Assembly (NCBI GenBank): GCA_021791935.1
Contig: JAJYVR010000003.1
Span: 1 to 35,976 of the forward strand
Direction of reading: 5' to 3'
Source of the DNA: Acidobacteriota bacterium
GTDB taxonomy: Bacteria; Acidobacteriota; Terriglobia; Terriglobales; Acidobacteriaceae
DNA: 35,976 nucleotides
The notes beneath the pieces are model-generated. The model was not told where the DNA came from, searched no databases, and saw only the letters and a program-made list of their open reading frames with translations. The position numbers and the translations under genes are program-made. Each line of letters starts with the position of its first letter. Within the stretch, counting starts at the first letter, position 1. Positions 7,797 to 15,541 of the stretch are shown here, piece by piece.

Positions 7797-8999
7797 CTAG
7801 TGTTGCATGGCGCCGGCCGCGCCCAGACTGAAGATGGGCAGGTAGAGCGCGATGAGGATCGTGACCACGACACCGCCCATCACGATCAAAATCGCCGGTT
7901 CGATGAGAGAAAGCGCGGCGGTCAGCGCCGTCTGCACATCTTCCTCAAAAAATTCGGCAACGGAATTCAACATGCCGGGCAGCGCTCCGGTGGCTTCGCC
8001 GACTTCAATCATTTCAATCGAAAGCTCAGGAAAAATACCGGTGCTGTTGAGGCTGGCGGCCAGCCCTTTGCCTTCTCGCACGCTGGTCACCGATTGGCCA
8101 ACGGCCTGGCTGAGGCGGCGGCTGCCGATGGACCTGGCGGCGGTCTCCAGCGACGGCACCAGCGGCAGGCCACCGGAGAGCAGCGTGGAGAGCGTGCGCG
8201 AGAACAAGGCCACTTGATACTTGACCCAGATGCCGCCAAAAATCGGGGTCTTGATGCGAATGCTATCGATCTGGTTGGCGCCGCTGTCGGTCCGGCTCCA
8301 GCGAAACAAGAAGAAAACGATGGCCGCGAAAGCAACCAACAAATATGGCAGATAGGATTGGAAATCCTTGCCCATGGCCAGCATAAAGACGGTGATGCCG
8401 GGCAGTTTGGTGCCGATCTGATCGTAGAGCGCGGCAAAGCGCGGCACCACGAAGCTGATCAAGAAGATGAACAGGCCCGTGACCATGATAACCAGCAGGA
8501 CCGGATAAAAAAGCGAGGCGATCAACTTTTTGCGGAAGGTGAGCGCGATCCGCTGGAAGGCCAAATAGCGGGTGAGCACCTCTTCCAGGTTGCCGGAACG
8601 CTCGCCGGCCAGCAGCGAGGTGGTGTAAATCACCGGAAATCCGCCCTGAGATTCAAAGGCAGCCGAGAGCGATTGGCCGGTGCGAACGCGCACGGCGACA
8701 TCCTCGAGCTGGGCGCGCAGGATCGAGGCTTTTTGCCGCTTGGCCAGCAGCTCCACGGAAGACAGAATGGGCAGGCCGGCGCGAATCAGCGTGAGGAATT
8801 GCTGGTTGAAGATCAGGAACGGTTCGAGCTTGACGCGCTTGCCCGCGCCCGCCTTGCCGGCGAGTCCCTTGGGCTTGACCCAGTAGACGTAATGGCCGGA
8901 TTGGGCGAAGCGCTGGCGCAGTTCCTCGGCGGAGTTGGCCAGGTGGACATTCTCCTGGACATGTCCACGCTCATCCGCGGTTTTGACGATATATTCCAA
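7797..8999 (-). CDS. pilC: Type IV pilus platform protein PilC
   Basis: This 400-residue inner-membrane platform protein is of the type II secretion F (GspF/PilC) family. It has two T2SF repeats: the first about 60-185 (FNQQFLTLIRAGLPILSSVELL ... LLAGERSGNLEEVL) and the second about 265-390 (LFSRTLSTLLSGGLPLVPSLE ... MIEVGEATGALPGML). Membrane helices lie near 165-190, 215-235 and 368-392. PilC couples the PilB motor to pilin polymerisation. It begins 7 bases after the BNR-repeat gene, suggesting one transcript with it, and is followed by pilB on the same strand. Length and motifs are normal. Confidence 0.93.
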   Translation of the reverse strand: MEYIVKTADERGHVQENVHLANSAEELRQRFAQSGHYVYWVKPKGLAGKAGAGKRVKLEPFLIFNQQFLTLIRAGLPILSSVELLAKRQKASILRAQLEDVAVRVRTGQSLSAAFESQGGFPVIYTTSLLAGERSGNLEEVLTRYLAFQRIALTFRKKLIASLFYPVLLVIMVTGLFIFLISFVVPRFAALYDQIGTKLPGITVFMLAMGKDFQSYLPYLLVAFAAIVFFLFRWSRTDSGANQIDSIRIKTPIFGGIWVKYQVALFSRTLSTLLSGGLPLVPSLETAARSIGSRRLSQAVGQSVTSVREGKGLAASLNSTGIFPELSIEMIEVGEATGALPGMLNSVAEFFEEDVQTALTAALSLIEPAILIVMGGVVVTILIALYLPIFSLGAAGAMQH

Positions 9000-9005
9000 T
9001 GGATC

Positions 9006-10151
9006 CTATTCCTTATGCTGCTCGGGCGCTGCCGTTTTCGGAGCTTGATTCAATACGCGTAGCTGACCCCAAGATATCAGTCTTGCAATGCGGCCGTCTG
9101 GCCCGACGGCGAACGGCAGGCCGATGGCATTCCAGTTTCCATGGTCGAGCGGCTGCCAGGTTTTGCCGTTATCGCGAGAAATGTCACTGCCGGTTGGGCC
9201 AGCGGCAATCCAGCTTGCGTCGGTTGGGTTCCAGGCCACGGTCGAGCGATAGCCTGCGGGAGGGTGGAGCGCGACCTGCCAGTGGATGCCGTCCGTTGTG
9301 GAAGCGGCGGTGTTGGCCTCGTTCTGAGGCTGGGCATAGTCTCCTCCAACCGCAACCCCGTAGGTGTCGTCGTGAAACGCGATGGCGAAGATACCGGCGG
9401 ACTCCTTCGCGCCGAGCGGCAAGGGCTGCGCATGGGCGCATCCGTCGGTGGCGGTTCCGCCGGTTGCGGAAATCAATTCAAGCGGCGCCAATTCGAATCC
9501 GTAGAGCCACCCTCCGCTGACGCCGAACCATATTTGATGGTTGGCGGCGGCCCCCCGAGGAGAATTTGCGTCCTGAATCGGAAGAACAGCCAGGGACTGA
9601 TTGCTGGCGGCAAAAGCCCCCTGTTTCGGTTCCATTGCGCGCAGGCAAGGATTGTTTTGCCGGGTCCACTGACTTCCGCCGTCGTAGGTGACAAACATGG
9701 TGAAGCTGCCGCGAACGGGATCGCCGAGAATCACGCCAAAACGCGTGCCGTCGAATTGCAGGCCGTCCCAGAAACCATCCGCATCGGGGTTGGTGAGAAC
9801 AAGGCTCCAAGTGCGGCAGCCGTCATGGGTGGAATACAGTCGCGACTCGCTGCCGGGGCCGCTCGACAGCACCATGGCATGGTCGCCATCCCAGGCCCAC
9901 ACGCTGCGAAAGTCCAGCTTGCCGGCGCCTGCGGGAACGTTGCACGGTTGCCAGCTTTGGCCGCTGTTCAGGGTACGAAGCACGGTGCCGTTGGTCCCGC
10001 TGGCCCAGGCGATTTCGGCGGTCACGGCATGGATTCCTCGCAGGCTGGCAGTCGTTCCACTACGTTCGATCTGCCATTGCACCTCGGCGGGCATGGTTGC
10101 GCCAATCAAGGCCAGCCCACATAAACTTGTCCGCAAGAATTGAGACTGCAA
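9006..10151 (-). CDS. Secreted BNR/Asp-box beta-propeller protein (Ycf48-like)
   Basis: This 381-residue exported protein has repeated Asp-box-like motifs, in forms such as SxxxGxxW (LNSGQSWQ, THDGCRTW, TYDGGSQW, TTDGIHWQ, SRDNGKTWQ) spaced through the chain. They mark a sialidase-type or Ycf48-like beta-propeller without evidence of a sialidase active site. The N-terminus is a signal peptide (LRTSLCGLALIGATMPA). The longest frame starts at a TTG at 10187, but the TTG at 10151 has AGGAGG 6 bases ahead and gives a better signal peptide, so I chose it. The gene is 7 bases ahead of pilC. A role in pilus or envelope assembly is only suggested by position. Confidence 0.75.
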   Translation of the reverse strand: MQSQFLRTSLCGLALIGATMPAEVQWQIERSGTTASLRGIHAVTAEIAWASGTNGTVLRTLNSGQSWQPCNVPAGAGKLDFRSVWAWDGDHAMVLSSGPGSESRLYSTHDGCRTWSLVLTNPDADGFWDGLQFDGTRFGVILGDPVRGSFTMFVTYDGGSQWTRQNNPCLRAMEPKQGAFAASNQSLAVLPIQDANSPRGAAANHQIWFGVSGGWLYGFELAPLELISATGGTATDGCAHAQPLPLGAKESAGIFAIAFHDDTYGVAVGGDYAQPQNEANTAASTTDGIHWQVALHPPAGYRSTVAWNPTDASWIAAGPTGSDISRDNGKTWQPLDHGNWNAIGLPFAVGPDGRIARLISWGQLRVLNQAPKTAAPEQHKE

Positions 10152-10225
10152 ACCATCCCCTCCTGAAAAATTCAACGTTGCGCTCAAATGGAATTATTGT
10201 CAGCGTGCTGCTCAAAAAGGACATG

Positions 10226-10327
10226 AGTCATTCTGAGCGCAGCGAAGAATCCAGAGCATGATGGCAGAATCAAATAGGCGGACATTGTCTGGATTCTTCA
10301 CTCCGCTGTGCTCCGTTCAGAATGACT
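10226..10327. repeat. Large imperfect inverted repeat (CATTCTGAGC...GTTCAGAATGA)
   Basis: Arms at 10226-10255 and 10288-10327 are largely complementary: the outer AGTCATTCTGA pairs with TCAGAATGACT and the inner GAAGAATCCAGA with TCTGGATTCTTC, with about 10 extra bases in the right arm. It fills most of the gap between the LolA-like and BNR genes. The outer motif recurs over the LolA-like start (11072-11081). It resembles a dispersed repeat family of environmental genomes. No gene is evident in 10152-10367. Confidence 0.75.
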
Positions 10328-10367
10328 TGCTCCTAATAAATACACGCAAAAAACTCCGTCCCCCTCG

Positions 10368-11075
10368 CTAAATCGGAGCCATCCCTTTGACAACGGCAAC
10401 TCCGGCGGGTGGATGAAAGGAGAACGTATCGGCAGCGAGCGGGGGATTCGGCATTTCGCCGGAGAGATGAAATTCCGTGGTCGCGCCGTCGGTTTCTTTC
10501 CACTGGATCGCCTCAATGGCGCCGTCGGCGGTCACGGTCAGGTCTACTTCCGCGACTCTTTGCTCCATGTCTTTGGGAACACCGCGCAGCTCATACTCCG
10601 CGCCCTTCTGGGCGAGCGTCAAATTGGTCAGCTCTTTTTCAATACGCGTATGGCCGAGCAAGAAACGCAGAGGCGAGCGAAAATCTTCAAGTTGTTTTGC
10701 CGGGTAGCGCTGTGCCTGCGCATCTCCCGGGGTGTAGGAGTAGCCATATTTCTCATTGATCACGAAAAGCTTGCCGGCCGGGTTGGAGTAATCCCACCGC
10801 ATGAGACCCGGTTTTTCCAGCAGCAGCGTGCCGCTCTCCGTCCGCTTCATCCCCATACCCTGGTAGGTTTCTGTAAATTGGACGCTGAGCGAATGAAGTC
10901 GGTTATAGTGGCGATCCACTTGTTTGCATATTTCCGGAACGGTCGGTGCCGTCGGAAGATCCGGCTTGGCACTGGCGCACCATGACGGCGCTGCGGAAAC
11001 CAGGCACACCATCGGCAGCCATATCGCTGCCAGCCAATGTCTGGATCGCGTCTTGGAAATATGAATCAGAGTCAT
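10368..11075 (-). CDS. LolA-like outer-membrane lipoprotein carrier
   Basis: This 235-residue exported protein has the LolA fold pattern: a signal peptide (about 1-34, AAIWLPMVCLVSAAPSWCASA), then VDRHYNRLHSLSVQFTETY, a strand with SGTLLLEKPGLMRWDY, and the PxxFLLG and IQWKETDGATTEFHLS segments. LolA carries lipoproteins across the periplasm from LolCDE to LolB. The ATG at 11075 is chosen because it gives a proper signal peptide; the frame is open further upstream through a repeat region. The gene lies inside the pilus cluster between pilin and BNR genes, so it may serve a pilus lipoprotein, or this may simply be its location. It is a LolA family member; whether it is the main LolA is unknown. 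Confidence 0.82.
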   Translation of the reverse strand: MTLIHISKTRSRHWLAAIWLPMVCLVSAAPSWCASAKPDLPTAPTVPEICKQVDRHYNRLHSLSVQFTETYQGMGMKRTESGTLLLEKPGLMRWDYSNPAGKLFVINEKYGYSYTPGDAQAQRYPAKQLEDFRSPLRFLLGHTRIEKELTNLTLAQKGAEYELRGVPKDMEQRVAEVDLTVTADGAIEAIQWKETDGATTEFHLSGEMPNPPLAADTFSFHPPAGVAVVKGMAPI

Positions 11076-11114
11076 TCTGAATGTAGATCGCCTCGGGTCG
11101 CCGCGGCGACTCCT

Positions 11115-11215
11115 GGGTCTACCTTGGTTTCTCATCCTCGGACTGTCGCGCCTCAGCGCCTAAAGGCGTATTTCGGCGGCTTCTAATCCCCGGACTAAAG
11201 TCCGGGGTCTACCTT
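11115..11215. repeat. Composite repeat: TAAA-loop hairpins flanked by GGGTCTACCTT
   Basis: GGGTCTACCTT occurs directly repeated at 11115-11125 and 11205-11215. Between them lie two hairpins that share a TAAA loop: CGCC-TAAA-GGCG (11157-11168) and the perfect 8-bp stem CCCCGGAC-TAAA-GTCCGGGG (11188-11207). On the minus strand the stronger hairpin begins 9 bases after the pilin stop, so it could stabilise or end the pilin mRNA, though no U-tract follows. Confidence 0.7.
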
Positions 11216-11216
11216 T

Positions 11217-11735
11217 TTACGAAATGGGCTGGGTGCAGTTCGTGCCGCCGGCCGGATCTGCCTTGACTTCGCCCGTCTGGTCCATGCAGAACCCACGATG
11301 CCCGGTCTTGCCCACCGACTGCGGAACCGCCGTCACCTCAAACGAGGTGTATACGTCATGGTTGTTGACGTTCACCTTGGTGCAGTTGGTGATGGCAAAC
11401 AAGTATCCGCTCTTGTAGCCGCCGGCCAGATCCTGCGGGATCAACTGCGCTGCCTGGGCGCTGGGCGCCCCGGACTTGGGGTCGCCGCCCAACTGCGCCA
11501 GATTGCAGGCAAACCCATTGGCGGGATAATCGGTCTCGTACTGGATTTCCGCGCTGTTCAATGTGCGCAATTCTTCCATGGCCGCAGTCTCATTCGCCTG
11601 ACTGCGCATGTTCATGTAATTCGGGATCGCGACGGCCATCAGGATCAAAATGACCGACATGACGATCAGCAACTCCATCAGCGTAAAACCAGCCTGACGC
11701 AGCAGTTTGCTGGAAACTTGAAAACCTGTATTCAT
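11217..11735 (-). CDS. Type IV pilin / pseudopilin
   Basis: This 172-residue prepilin has a class III leader: MNTGFQVSSKLLRQAG is followed by the cleavage context G|FTLMELL with Glu at mature position 5 and a hydrophobic helix (IVMSVILILMAVAIPNY). PilD-type peptidase would cut after G16 and methylate F1. The globular part has four cysteines (in FACNL, TNCTK, GFCMD, TNCTQ) that could form disulfides. The start at 11735 follows AGGGTG and gives a normal short leader. Length fits a major pilin of this clade, but GspG-like pseudopilin is possible. It sits 46 bases after the M16 gene and is followed by a strong hairpin. Confidence 0.87.
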   Translation of the reverse strand: MNTGFQVSSKLLRQAGFTLMELLIVMSVILILMAVAIPNYMNMRSQANETAAMEELRTLNSAEIQYETDYPANGFACNLAQLGGDPKSGAPSAQAAQLIPQDLAGGYKSGYLFAITNCTKVNVNNHDVYTSFEVTAVPQSVGKTGHRGFCMDQTGEVKADPAGGTNCTQPIS

Positions 11736-11781
11736 TTCAACACCCTGCATTGGAACCAATGCGAATATATTCCCTACTGTA

Positions 11782-13137
11782 TCAGCAGGCAAGGTGTTCG
11801 CGGGTGATCTTCAGTCCATTCAGGTTGCCCAGCATGGCCACCGCAACCGACTCTGGCACGAACAACTGTTGCGCCATTCGCATCAGATCGCCGCTGGTCA
11901 CCTGGGCCACTTGTTCCAGAATTTCGGGCACGGCATAGAAGCGATGGAAGTACATTTCCTGCCGCGCCAGGTTCGACATCAGCGCGCCGGAGCTTTCCAG
12001 GCTCATCAGGATGTTGCCCTTCAACTGGTCTTTGGCGCGCTGCAATTCTTCTTCCGGCACCGGGACCTCTTTCAGACGCCGAAATTCATCGACTGTCAGG
12101 CGAATCACCTGCTCGGCATTCTGCGCCGATGTGCCGGCGTAGACGCACAACGAACCGGTGTCGCGGAAGGAGTTGACTTCGCTGAAAATGGAGTAGGCCA
12201 GGCCGCGCTCCTCGCGGACATTTTGGAACAGGCGAGAGCTCATGCCGCCGCCGAGAATTGTATTCAGCAGGGCGACGGTATAGCGTTGTTCATCGTTCAC
12301 CGGCGGAGCCGGGACGCCGAGACAAAGCTGCAATTGCTCCAGCGACTTCTTCTGTTTGGAGACAATGCGCGCATGCACTTTGGGCGTGGCGGCAAACGGG
12401 AGAGCCAAATTGCTGTCCGCTGAGGGCGCGGCCGGCAGATGCGCCAGCTTCTCCGCGACCAGCGTCACAAATGAATCGTGGTCCAGGTTCCCCGCGGCGG
12501 AGAAGATCATGTTCTGGCCCTGGAATCGCCCGCCGTAAAAATCGAACAACATGCTTTGATCGAAACGCTTGACTGTTTCCCGCGTGCCCAGGATCGGCTT
12601 GCCCAGCGGATGGTCTTTCCAGAAGCTCTGGGTAAAGATTTCATGCACCAGCATGTCCGGGTTATCTTCATCCATCTTGATTTCTTCCAGTACCACTTTG
12701 CATTCCCGTCCGATATCGTCGGGAGCAAAAATCGGTTGCGTCACCAGATCGGTGAGCACATCGAGCGCCTTGGGAACATGCTCGTCCAGCACCTTGATGT
12801 TGAAGCAGATGGTTTCCTTGCTGGTGAAGGCATCGAGGTTGCCGCCGATGGCATCGACCTCGCGCGCAATGTTCTGGGCAGAACGCGACTTGGTGCCCTT
12901 GAAGACCATGTGCTCGACAAAATGGGAGACGCCGTTGATCTCTGGCCGCTCATCTCGCGAGCCAGTCTTGACCCACACGCCCATGGAGACGGAACGGACG
13001 TGCTCCATGCGCTCGGTGAGGATGACAAGGCCGCTGGACAATTCCGTGCGGCGAATGTTGCGGCTTTGGGCGCTGTCGAGCGAGTTGCCAAGCGAACTGA
13101 AATGCGTAGTATCCTGCGGATTGTCGGTCGTAATCAT
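11782..13137 (-). CDS. M16 family zinc metallopeptidase (processing-peptidase-like)
   Basis: This 451-residue M16B-type peptidase is of the PqqL/YmxG/mitochondrial processing peptidase kind. The inverted zinc motif HFVEH (H72, E75, H76) is followed by the third ligand in VVLEEIKMDEDNP (E151 or E152). The first M16 domain spans about 30-180 and the second about 195-400, including the GGGMSSRLFQNVREERGLAYS substrate-side motif. All active residues are present, so it should be active in the cytoplasm or periplasm; no signal peptide is visible. It is the most upstream gene of the minus-strand pilus cluster and divergent from rlmN, and may share the transcript with the pilin gene. No clear ribosome site precedes the ATG at 13137. 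Confidence 0.9.
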   Translation of the reverse strand: MITTDNPQDTTHFSSLGNSLDSAQSRNIRRTELSSGLVILTERMEHVRSVSMGVWVKTGSRDERPEINGVSHFVEHMVFKGTKSRSAQNIAREVDAIGGNLDAFTSKETICFNIKVLDEHVPKALDVLTDLVTQPIFAPDDIGRECKVVLEEIKMDEDNPDMLVHEIFTQSFWKDHPLGKPILGTRETVKRFDQSMLFDFYGGRFQGQNMIFSAAGNLDHDSFVTLVAEKLAHLPAAPSADSNLALPFAATPKVHARIVSKQKKSLEQLQLCLGVPAPPVNDEQRYTVALLNTILGGGMSSRLFQNVREERGLAYSIFSEVNSFRDTGSLCVYAGTSAQNAEQVIRLTVDEFRRLKEVPVPEEELQRAKDQLKGNILMSLESSGALMSNLARQEMYFHRFYAVPEILEQVAQVTSGDLMRMAQQLFVPESVAVAMLGNLNGLKITREHLAC

Positions 13138-13206
13138 CTGAATACAATTTTTTCACAGTCTGGACCGGCGTGCAGGCGAGGCCGAAAGGGGCTGGGCTGC
13201 AACCAG

Positions 13207-13236
13207 TTATCCACATTGGATGCAAAGTTTTCCACA
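13207..13236 (+). promoter_or_regulatory. Two DnaA-box matches at the rlmN start
   Basis: TTATCCACA at 13207-13215 is the exact DnaA box, and TTTTCCACA at 13228-13236 fits the relaxed TTWTNCACA form. Both face the same way, 21 bases apart, flanking the rlmN start codon at 13220. Regulation by DnaA is possible, but chance matching cannot be excluded. Confidence 0.4.
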
Positions 13237-14404
13237 ATTCGATTCCCTTCCCTTCAAGAATGTCGAGAATTCTGCTGTATCTCTATTTTCTCTTTCTTTA
13301 CAGCAACTTGAAGATATAATTGAAAGATTTGGTTTAGGGCGTTATCGCTCCCGGCAGCTTTGGCGGGCACTTTATCAACAGCGGGCCTCTTCCCTGGAGG
13401 AGATGACGGCGCTGCCAAAATCCGTGCGCGAATTGCTGCGTCAGTCTGGATTTCAGGTGGGGATGCCGCGCATCGCACAGGCATTCGTTTCGACGGATGG
13501 GACCGAGAGATACCTGGTCACTTGCCCGGATGGCGAGACCGTTGAGACGGTCTGGATGCCGAACGGGGACGACGGCGAGCTGGGCGACGGATCGGATGCG
13601 GCGGCTGACGAAGAAGTGAAAGAACCGGGTGCCCCACGTCGCGCGTCTGAGACGTGGGTATCACGTCGCGCGACAATTTGTGTTTCGAGCCAGGTGGGTT
13701 GCGCCGTCAATTGCCAATTTTGCCTGACGGCAAAATTGGGCATGAAGCGAAACCTGACAGCGGGCGAGATCGCCGGACAAGTGGCGGCGGTGCTGAATCG
13801 GCACCAGGTGCGGGTTGGCCGGGACCGGATCAACCTGGTGTTTATGGGGATGGGCGAGCCATTTCTGAATTACGACAATTTCATGGCGGCGGTGCATCTG
13901 CTGGTCGAGTGCATGGGGATTCCTGAGTCACGGATGACCGTTTCGACCTCGGGCATTCTGCCGGGCATTGAGCGGTTTGCCAAGGAGAAGCTGCGGCCCA
14001 AGCTGGCGCTGAGTCTGAATGCGCCGAACGACGGCATTCGCGAGAACATCATGCCGATCACGCGCAAATGGAAGATTGAAGACCTGCTGGCGGCGTTGCG
14101 GGAGGTCCCGCTGCGACCGCGGGAGCGGATGACGTTTGAATATGTGCTGCTGGGCGGCGTCAACGATTCGTTGCAGAACGCGCGCGAACTGAGTGCGCTG
14201 CTTCGGAATTCCGGCTTGCCGGCCAAAGTGAATTTGATTGTCTGGAATCCGGGGCCGGACATTCCCTATCGAATGCCGAAGCCGGAGGATGTTGCAGCGT
14301 TTCAGCAGCATTTGATTGCGAGCGGCGTGCCCGCTTTTCTGCGGCGACCACGCGGACGCGACATTTATGCGGCCTGCGGGCAGTTGAAGCGAACGATGGA
14401 ATAG
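13220..14404 (+). CDS. rlmN: 23S rRNA/tRNA m2A methyltransferase RlmN
   Basis: This radical SAM enzyme methylates C2 of A2503 in 23S rRNA and A37 in some tRNAs. The 394-residue protein has the N-terminal helical domain (about 20-75) and the radical SAM core with C161-x3-C165-x2-C168. The two mechanism cysteines are C154 (TICVSSQVGC) and C386 (IYAACGQLKR). MGMGEPFLNYDNF and SLNAPND motifs are intact. Compared with usual family members, about 35 extra residues (about 115-148) separate the VWMP strand from RRATICVSSQ. This insert includes an in-frame copy of a genomic hairpin element (13627-13658). All catalytic parts survive, so the enzyme is probably functional. It is divergent from the M16 gene and convergent with kdsC. 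Confidence 0.93.
   Translation: MQSFPQFDSLPFKNVENSAVSLFSLSLQQLEDIIERFGLGRYRSRQLWRALYQQRASSLEEMTALPKSVRELLRQSGFQVGMPRIAQAFVSTDGTERYLVTCPDGETVETVWMPNGDDGELGDGSDAAADEEVKEPGAPRRASETWVSRRATICVSSQVGCAVNCQFCLTAKLGMKRNLTAGEIAGQVAAVLNRHQVRVGRDRINLVFMGMGEPFLNYDNFMAAVHLLVECMGIPESRMTVSTSGILPGIERFAKEKLRPKLALSLNAPNDGIRENIMPITRKWKIEDLLAALREVPLRPRERMTFEYVLLGGVNDSLQNARELSALLRNSGLPAKVNLIVWNPGPDIPYRMPKPEDVAAFQQHLIASGVPAFLRRPRGRDIYAACGQLKRTME
13627..13658. repeat. GGGTGCCCCA-type hairpin element, copy 2, inside rlmN
   Basis: GGGTGCCCCACGTC, a 10-base loop and GACGTGGG form a perfect 8-bp stem (13633-13640 with 13651-13658). The outer GGGTGCCCCA matches the intergenic copies at 7738 and 23022. CACGTCGCGCG is directly repeated at 13635-13645 and 13662-13672. 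The reading frame passes straight through, coding roughly PGAPRRASETWVS. Confidence 0.7.
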
Positions 14405-14477
14405 TCCGCTCCGCTGCGGATGCTCGGAGAGGCCCAGCGGCGCGGCGACCGGCACCATGGATCGGCATGACCGGCGT

Positions 14478-15029
14478 TTATGCCAGCGCTTTCGGAACCG
14501 CTTCTTCCCATCGTCCCTGCGCCTTCAGGACCAGCTCGACGACTTCGCGCGCGGCGCCTTCGCCGCCCTTGGCGCGGGTGACATAGTGGCAGATCGTTTT
14601 CAACTCCGGCGCGGCGTTGGCCACCGCGACGGCCAGACCGGCGAGTTTCGACACTGGCATGTCCGGCAGATCGTCGCCGAGGTAGGCGACTTGGTCCGCA
14701 GTGACGCCGGCTTTCCGTATACAGTCCTCAAAGGCGGCGGTTTTGGTGGCCTGCCCCAGATAGACGTAGGCGACCGATAATTCGTCGGCGCGCTGCTGGA
14801 CGGCAGGAGATTTTCTTCCCGTAATGAATCCGGTTTTGATTCCCATGATGTGCGCCAGCTTGATCGCCAGACCGTCCTGCGAATTGAAGACCTTCATTTC
14901 CGCGATGCCGCCGTTGTTGGGCAAGGAGATGAGACAGACGCCGCCGTCGGTCAGGGTGCCGTCGATGTCCATGAGAATGAGGCGAATCTTTTTCGCGCGT
15001 TCCAGCAGGGTGGGCGATTTTTCCGGCAT
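14478..15029 (-). CDS. kdsC: KdsC-like HAD phosphatase (KDO 8-phosphate phosphatase)
   Basis: This 183-residue HAD-superfamily phosphatase is of the short C0 (capless) type, like KdsC, which removes phosphate from KDO-8-phosphate in lipopolysaccharide core synthesis and works as a tetramer. The catalytic motif MDIDGTLTDG holds D21 and D23; FITGRKS is motif II; the conserved lysine lies in GQATKTAAF; motif IV is LGDDLPDMPV. The length is that of KdsC. No kdsA or kdsD is adjacent, so related short HAD phosphatases with other sugar substrates remain possible. It is convergent with rlmN and followed upstream by a VOC gene on the same strand. Confidence 0.82.
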   Translation of the reverse strand: MPEKSPTLLERAKKIRLILMDIDGTLTDGGVCLISLPNNGGIAEMKVFNSQDGLAIKLAHIMGIKTGFITGRKSPAVQQRADELSVAYVYLGQATKTAAFEDCIRKAGVTADQVAYLGDDLPDMPVSKLAGLAVAVANAAPELKTICHYVTRAKGGEGAAREVVELVLKAQGRWEEAVPKALA

Positions 15030-15077
15030 GACAGTGATTTTATCCTTGCCGACAGCAACCCAGATTTTCGATTTGGC

Positions 15078-15461
15078 TTAGACAGTGACAGAAATCTCAA
15101 TCAAGTTACGGTCGGGGTCGCGGAGATAGATGGAGCGAAGTTTTCCGATGGCGCCGTCGCGTTCCACCGGGCCAGATTCGATGTGGACTTTTTGCTCTTT
15201 CAAGTACTCCATCACCGTGTCGAGCGAGGTCGTTGTCAGGAAGCAGAGGTCGGCGGAGCCGGGCGTGGGATGGGCGGCCTTCGGTTCGAACTCATGCCCG
15301 CGCTGGTGAAGGTTGATCTGCTGGATGCCGAAGGCCAGCGCCTTGCGGCCGTCGACTTTGATGAGGTCCATACCCAGGACTTCCGTGTAGAAATCGACGG
15401 TGGCATCGATGTTGGCCACAGTGAGAACGACGTGATCCAAATGCTCCAAGACAAATGCCAT
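15078..15461 (-). CDS. VOC (glyoxalase/dioxygenase fold) family protein
   Basis: This 127-residue single-domain vicinal-oxygen-chelate protein has two beta-alpha-beta-beta-beta modules, with VLEHLDHVVLTVANIDATVDFY at the start and KLRSIYLRDPDRNLIEISV at the end. Putative metal ligands are H9 in the first strand, a His/Glu near INLHQRGHEFEP and the terminal Glu in LIEIS. The pattern matches a group often annotated as VOC family virulence protein, whose substrate is unknown. It is the same strand as kdsC, with 48 bases between them. No clear ribosome site precedes the ATG at 15461. Confidence 0.8.
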   Translation of the reverse strand: MAFVLEHLDHVVLTVANIDATVDFYTEVLGMDLIKVDGRKALAFGIQQINLHQRGHEFEPKAAHPTPGSADLCFLTTTSLDTVMEYLKEQKVHIESGPVERDGAIGKLRSIYLRDPDRNLIEISVTV

Positions 15462-15541
15462 ATGGGTACCATGCTAGACCCAACTGCAAAAATGCGCGAA
15501 AAACAGGAGGGAGCGCCGGCCCAGACGGGCGGGCAATCCGT

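Noticed and set aside
7527-9062. 511-codon open frame antisense to pilC
   Set aside because: Antisense shadow of pilC with Gly/His/Gln-rich unnatural composition.
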